Source: Planctomycetota bacterium
GTDB lineage: Bacteria > Planctomycetota > Phycisphaerae > Sedimentisphaerales > Anaerohalosphaeraceae
Direction: 5' to 3'
Length of the DNA stretch: 8,097 nt
NCBI GenBank assembly: GCA_019456245.1
Contig: VRUF01000086.1
Span: 1 to 8,097 of the forward strand
A program made the position numbers and the translations under genes. Below the pieces are notes generated by a model, which worked only from the letters and a program-made list of their open reading frames with translations, ran no database searches and was not told the origin of the DNA. This document shows positions 5,295 to 8,097 of this stretch, piece by piece. Every line of letters begins with the position of its first letter. The stretch's first letter is position 1.

Positions 5295-5328
5295 ATGTCT
5301 AATGTTTAATGAATAATGTCTAATGATG
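5294..5328 (+). repeat. Heptad tandem array D: AATGTCT-type x5 after rubredoxin
   Basis: Words AATGTCT, AATGTTT, AATGAAT, AATGTCT and AATGATG are in tandem, the first sharing its initial A with the TAA stop at 5292-5294. TAA recurs at 5300, 5307, 5314 and 5321, closing all three forward frames. The first 20 bases equal those of array B. Confidence 0.85.
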
Positions 5329-5349
5329 GATTCACCTTCGGCGAAGCTA
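5327..5349 (+). repeat. Hairpin module following heptad array D
   Basis: It matches 341-363 at 20 of 23 positions (TGGATTC, CCTTCG, GCTA). A hairpin CTTC/GAAG (5336-5339 with 5343-5346) around a 3-base loop is possible. The heptad words in front of it differ from those of array A, so the hairpin module and the heptads appear to combine freely. Confidence 0.65.
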
Positions 5350-5398
5350 GCTATTAGATGGAATCTGCTTGACAATTTTTTATTGGAGTTGTTTGGCG

Positions 5399-6385
5399 AT
5401 GGCGCAAGGGAAGATTGAGGGCGTTTTTTTGCGTAAGCAGACGGTTATGCGTCGTGTTACGGGAGCCTGTCTGCCTTGCGTTTTTGGCGGGGTTTACTTT
5501 TTCGGTTGGCGTGTGCTTGCTGTTGCTATAGTAAGCTGCGTGGCGGGTTTGCTGACTGAGTATGCATTCTGCAGGAAACGTGGTGAGCCTGCTACGGAGT
5601 CTGTATTTGTTACCAGCTTGATCTATTCGCTAATATTGCCGCCTGGTGTGCCTTGGCATGTTGTGGTGATCGGTATCGTTTTTGCTGTTGTTTTCGCGAA
5701 GGAGGTTTTTGGGGGTTTCGGGAGGAATATTTTTAACCCGGCGATGGTGGGAAGGTGTTTTGTTTATATCTGCTTTCCTGTCGCGATGACGGGGAGATGG
5801 CCGGTTTCTGCGCCTGTTTCGGGTATCGGTGCGTTGGGGCAGTGGAGTACGGCGGCGGTTGCGGACGCAATTACTTCTGCGACTCCTTTGGCGATCATGA
5901 AGACAGAGGGGGTTGTGCCGGAATTGAGCAGCTTGCTCTTTGGAGGTATAAGCGGGACGGCTGGGGTTACGAGTGCGGCGTTGATACTTATCGGGGGGAT
6001 GTATCTTTATTACACAAAGACGGCGAGCCGTTTGATCATTCTTTCGACAGTGATCTCGTACGCGGTTATCAACCAGTTTTTTACCTGGATGGGTAATGAT
6101 ACTTTTCATGGGGCGTTGCCTGCTTTGCTTGGGGGCGGGTTTCTTTTCGGTGCGTTTTTTATGGCGACCGATCCGATAAGTGCGCCTAAGACGAAGCAGG
6201 GGAAGCTTATCTATGGGGTTATGATTGCGGTATTTACGGCTGTGATTCGGAATTATTCGATTTTTAACGGTGGGTTGATGTTTTCGATACTGCTTGCCAA
6301 TATGTTTGGGCCAATTACTGACTATGCGGTTGGTGCCTGGGGTACCAGGAAGAAAATAGAAGCGGCGGGGGAGGGCAGTTCATGA
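5399..6385 (+). CDS. nqrB: Na+-translocating NADH:quinone oxidoreductase subunit B (NqrB/RnfD family)
   Basis: A multi-helix inner-membrane subunit that carries a covalent FMN and helps pass electrons to quinone in Na+-NQR. From the ATG it has 328 residues with about ten hydrophobic segments. NqrB-like blocks include FVTSLIYSLILPP, FAKEVFGGFGRNIFNPAMVGR and GAFFMATDPISAP. The flavin-attachment motif D156-A-I-T-S-A-T162 fits the ApbE flavin-transferase pattern (usual form D-x-x-S/T-G-A-T), with Ser for Gly; T162 would carry FMN. The protein is about 85 residues shorter than the roughly 415-residue Vibrio NqrB, mostly at the N-terminus, and in that part it looks more like RnfD. Later subunits support NQR. 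GGAG at 5385-5388 is ten bases before the ATG; TTG at 5393 is a possible alternative start. The stop overlaps nqrC as ATGA. No nqrA precedes it. Confidence 0.85.
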   Translation: MAQGKIEGVFLRKQTVMRRVTGACLPCVFGGVYFFGWRVLAVAIVSCVAGLLTEYAFCRKRGEPATESVFVTSLIYSLILPPGVPWHVVVIGIVFAVVFAKEVFGGFGRNIFNPAMVGRCFVYICFPVAMTGRWPVSAPVSGIGALGQWSTAAVADAITSATPLAIMKTEGVVPELSSLLFGGISGTAGVTSAALILIGGMYLYYTKTASRLIILSTVISYAVINQFFTWMGNDTFHGALPALLGGGFLFGAFFMATDPISAPKTKQGKLIYGVMIAVFTAVIRNYSIFNGGLMFSILLANMFGPITDYAVGAWGTRKKIEAAGEGSS

Positions 6386-6990
6386 AAGATCGGCCGTGGT
6401 TTCCTGTTTTGTATATGTTTTTGGTGACTGCTTTTTTCAGTTCCATCGTGATCGGATTTGCTACTTTTACGCGGGATCGTATTGAAGCAAATCGGCAGTT
6501 GGATTTTGAAAAATCTGTTTTGGATGTGTTCGGGTTGGCGGAGGGAAAGTCTAATGCCGGGATTCATGAAGCGTTTGTCGGACAGATCGAAAGGGATGAC
6601 CGGTTGGGGGTCTATGTTTTGAAAGATGGCGGCCGGTTTGCTTTGCCTTTGGAGGGGAAGGGTTTTTGGGCGCCTATTAAGGGGATGCTGGGTGTTTCGG
6701 CGGATGGTGTTACTTTACTTGGGATATCATTTTTTGAGCAGAATGAAACGCCGGGGCTGGGTGGTTTGATCGTTACGGATAAGTTTCGTGGGCAGTTTGC
6801 GGGGAAAAAGTTATCAACTTTAGAGAGGGCTATCGGAATCGAGCCTTTTGGAAGTGAGATCGGAGAAAATCAGGTGCATGCTATCAGCGGTGCGACGCAG
6901 ACTTGTGTGCGACTTGAGAAGATAATTAATGATGGTGTTGGAGCATGGCGTAAAAAAGTTTCCGGAAGGAAGGCAGATGAGCCCGAATAG
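6382..6990 (+). CDS. nqrC: Na+-translocating NADH:quinone oxidoreductase subunit C (NqrC/RnfG family)
   Basis: A subunit with one N-terminal membrane helix (about 8-30) and an extracytoplasmic FMN-binding domain. NqrC-type blocks are LEGKGFWAPIKGMLGV (90-105) and GISFFEQNETPGLGG (114-128). The covalent-flavin motif is H166-A-I-S-G-A-T172; T172 would carry FMN. The usual Asp six residues before the Thr is His here (CAT at 6877-6879), noted separately. At 202 residues it is shorter than the roughly 257 of Vibrio NqrC and close to RnfG length, but the blocks above favour NqrC. The ATG overlaps the nqrB stop (ATGA), with GGGAGGG at 6368-6374. The 3' end overlaps the nqrD start by 14 bases, so the subunits are translationally coupled. 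Confidence 0.85.
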   Translation: MKDRPWFPVLYMFLVTAFFSSIVIGFATFTRDRIEANRQLDFEKSVLDVFGLAEGKSNAGIHEAFVGQIERDDRLGVYVLKDGGRFALPLEGKGFWAPIKGMLGVSADGVTLLGISFFEQNETPGLGGLIVTDKFRGQFAGKKLSTLERAIGIEPFGSEIGENQVHAISGATQTCVRLEKIINDGVGAWRKKVSGRKADEPE

Positions 6991-7609
6991 TAATCAGACA
7001 ACGCTTAACCGGGAAATTGTGGTTGACGGACTTTGGCGGAATAATCCCGTTTTTCGACAGGTGCTTGGAATCTGCAGTACGCTGGCTGTGACTAACCTTG
7101 TGCTTAATACGCTTGTGATGTGTATTTGTCTTACCCTTGTGACGGCGCTTAGCTGTTTGACGGTTTCGCTGCTTCGTAAGTGGACTCCGCGTAATATACG
7201 TATGATGGTGCAGACGCTTATAATCGCGTTCTATGTGATAATCGTGGATTTGATTCTTAAGGCTTATTGGCCTGGTATGAGCAGGAATCTTGGGCCCTAT
7301 GTCGGACTTATTATTACGAACTGTATTATCATGGGTCGGTGCGAGGCGTTTGCAGGGTCTCATGAGCCTTTGCCGTCTTTGATGGACGGGTTGTTTAACG
7401 GCTTGGGGTATTCTTTTTTGCTGCTTACTATTTCAGTTTTTCGGGAGCTTTTCGGTATGGGTACGATACTTGGATGGGGCGTTCCTTATTTTAGCACTTA
7501 TTGGGATAAGTGGATAATTATGGTAATGCCGCCTGGTGCGTTTTTTACGCTGGCTTGCGTTATCTGGTTTTGCAGGGGTTACAGGCAGAAATCGGAGGGT
7601 GCGGCGTGA
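6977..7609 (+). CDS. nqrD: Na+-translocating NADH:quinone oxidoreductase subunit D (NqrD)
   Basis: An inner-membrane subunit of about 210 residues with six hydrophobic segments. Together with NqrE it holds an iron centre (described as Fe or 2Fe-2S) in the membrane core through conserved cysteines. Those of this subunit are C33 (VLGICSTLAV) and C116 (VGLIITNCIIMGRCEAFA). The blocks PSLMDGLFNGLGYSFLLLTISVFRELFG and MPPGAFF are those of NqrD, and closer to it than to RnfE. The ATG at 6977 is chosen because GGAAGGAAGG lies just upstream and the resulting N-terminus fits the family; earlier in-frame starts lie inside nqrC. Its stop shares bases with the nqrE start (GTGA). Confidence 0.92.
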   Translation: MSPNSNQTTLNREIVVDGLWRNNPVFRQVLGICSTLAVTNLVLNTLVMCICLTLVTALSCLTVSLLRKWTPRNIRMMVQTLIIAFYVIIVDLILKAYWPGMSRNLGPYVGLIITNCIIMGRCEAFAGSHEPLPSLMDGLFNGLGYSFLLLTISVFRELFGMGTILGWGVPYFSTYWDKWIIMVMPPGAFFTLACVIWFCRGYRQKSEGAA

Positions 7610-8097
7610 ATACTATTTCTGCTGAAGTTTGGACGGCGATTGTTACGTGCTTTGCAGCGATATTTACGAGCAATATTCTGCTTACGTATTTTCTTGGGAT
7701 GTGTCCGTTTACTTCAGTTTCGCGTGAGGTTAAGACTTCGGCGGGGCTTGGTGTTGCGGTGATATTTGTGATGACGAGCACGAGTATGCTTAACTGGGCT
7801 GTTTATCATTTTGTGCTTGAGAAGATGGGACTGGAGTATTTCAGGTTTATCCTGTTTATTATTATTATCGCCGCGTTTGTGCAGTTTGTGGAGATGGTGA
7901 TCGATCGGTATTCGCCGAAATTGTATCAGAACCTTGGGATATTTCTGCCGTTGATAACTGTTAACTGCGCTATTCTCGGTGCTTCGTTGTTTATGGTTAT
8001 TCGTGACTACTCTTTTATTGTTACGGTGGGGTATGGGTTCGGAAGCGGGGTTGGGTGGTGTATTGCGATACTTGCGATGGCTGGGATACGGCAGAAG
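7606..8097 (+). CDS. nqrE: Na+-translocating NADH:quinone oxidoreductase subunit E (NqrE), 3' end outside window
   Basis: The frame opens with GTG at 7606, overlapping the nqrD stop, with GGAGGG at 7594-7599 six bases upstream. It stays open for 164 codons to the window end; the full protein should be about 200 residues. Motifs are strongly NqrE: LGMCPFTSVS with C33, NLGIFLPLITVNCAILG with C121, and RDYSF followed by YGFGSGVGWCIAILAMAGIR. The two cysteines pair with those of NqrD around the membrane iron centre. It is an inverted-topology partner of NqrD. nqrF, the NADH-oxidising flavoprotein, would be expected next, beyond this window. Confidence 0.92.
   Translation, partial: MNTISAEVWTAIVTCFAAIFTSNILLTYFLGMCPFTSVSREVKTSAGLGVAVIFVMTSTSMLNWAVYHFVLEKMGLEYFRFILFIIIIAAFVQFVEMVIDRYSPKLYQNLGIFLPLITVNCAILGASLFMVIRDYSFIVTVGYGFGSGVGWCIAILAMAGIRQK

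Noticed and set aside
5048..5328. CRISPR-like repeats
   Set aside because: The units are 7 bases in direct contact with no spacers, so they are simple tandem arrays.
5369..5398. TTG start at 5369 for nqrB, and the same TTGACA read as a -35 promoter box
   Set aside because: As a start, it lies upstream of the GGAG at 5385-5388. As a promoter, no acceptable -10 is found about 17 bases downstream; that distance already falls at the ribosome site and start.
5630..6109. Minus-strand open frame of 159 codons opposite nqrB
   Set aside because: The translation is very rich in Arg, His, Asn and Pro with no recognisable fold, and it is antisense to a conserved membrane protein.
6929..6976. Longer N-terminus for nqrD starting inside nqrC
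   Set aside because: No ribosome site precedes it, and the added residues are not family-like; the ATG at 6977 follows GGAAGGAAGG.
5399..8097. Assignment of the operon as RNF (rnfD-G-E-A) instead of NQR
   Set aside because: The order is the same in both, and NqrB is short like RnfD, but the NqrC block with ETPGLGG and GKGFWAP, the NqrD block LGICSTLAV with FRELFG, and the NqrE ending YGFGSGVGWCIAILAMAGIR are NQR-type. Some doubt remains for the first subunit.

Overview
All genes in this window lie on the + strand and form a compact oxidative-stress and iron-handling island, followed by the start of a sodium-pumping NADH:quinone oxidoreductase (NQR) operon. The gene set (rubrerythrin, thiol peroxidase, flavodiiron protein, superoxide reductase, ferritin, free rubredoxin, Na+-NQR-type membrane subunits) points to an anaerobic or microaerophilic bacterium. 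The moderate GC content, marine-type NQR and peculiar heptad repeats make me think of the Planctomycetota (Phycisphaerae/Sedimentisphaerales) or a relative. That placement is a guess from memory, not something the sequence proves.

Layout. 1-329: C-terminal part of a Fur/PerR-family metalloregulator. 406-978: rubrerythrin. 979-1302: a 324-base non-coding region with several dyad symmetries. 1303-4441: a tight run of thiol peroxidase, flavodiiron protein, superoxide reductase, ferritin and a small ferritin-like protein, with gaps of 33 bases or less and one ATGA overlap. 4537-5046: a second ferritin-like paralogue with a UUG start. 5139-5294: a 51-residue rubredoxin. 5399-8097: nqrB, nqrC, nqrD and nqrE (cut by the window end), all translationally coupled by overlaps.

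How the genes may work together (inference from known families): the flavodiiron protein reduces O2 to water, and superoxide reductase turns superoxide into peroxide. Rubrerythrin and thiol peroxidase remove peroxide. Rubredoxin is the usual electron carrier for the first three. Ferritin and the ferritin-like proteins would keep iron out of Fenton chemistry, and the Fur/PerR protein is the obvious candidate regulator. The NQR genes may be a separate unit; nqrA is not at its usual place before nqrB.

The most unusual signal is between the genes. Four of the five gene ends that are followed by more than 50 bases of spacer carry a tandem array of 7-base words starting at or inside the stop codon. 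Three use different word families (GGCATAA, TTAGCCA, AATGTCT). Because 7 is not a multiple of 3, three of the arrays put TAA or TAG in all three forward frames. At least three are followed by a related GGATT-CCTT-hairpin-GCT module. Other points worth a look are a Lys at a predicted diiron ligand in the second ferritin-like protein, an Asp-to-His change in the flavinylation motif of NqrC, and perfect palindromes upstream of rubredoxin and thiol peroxidase.
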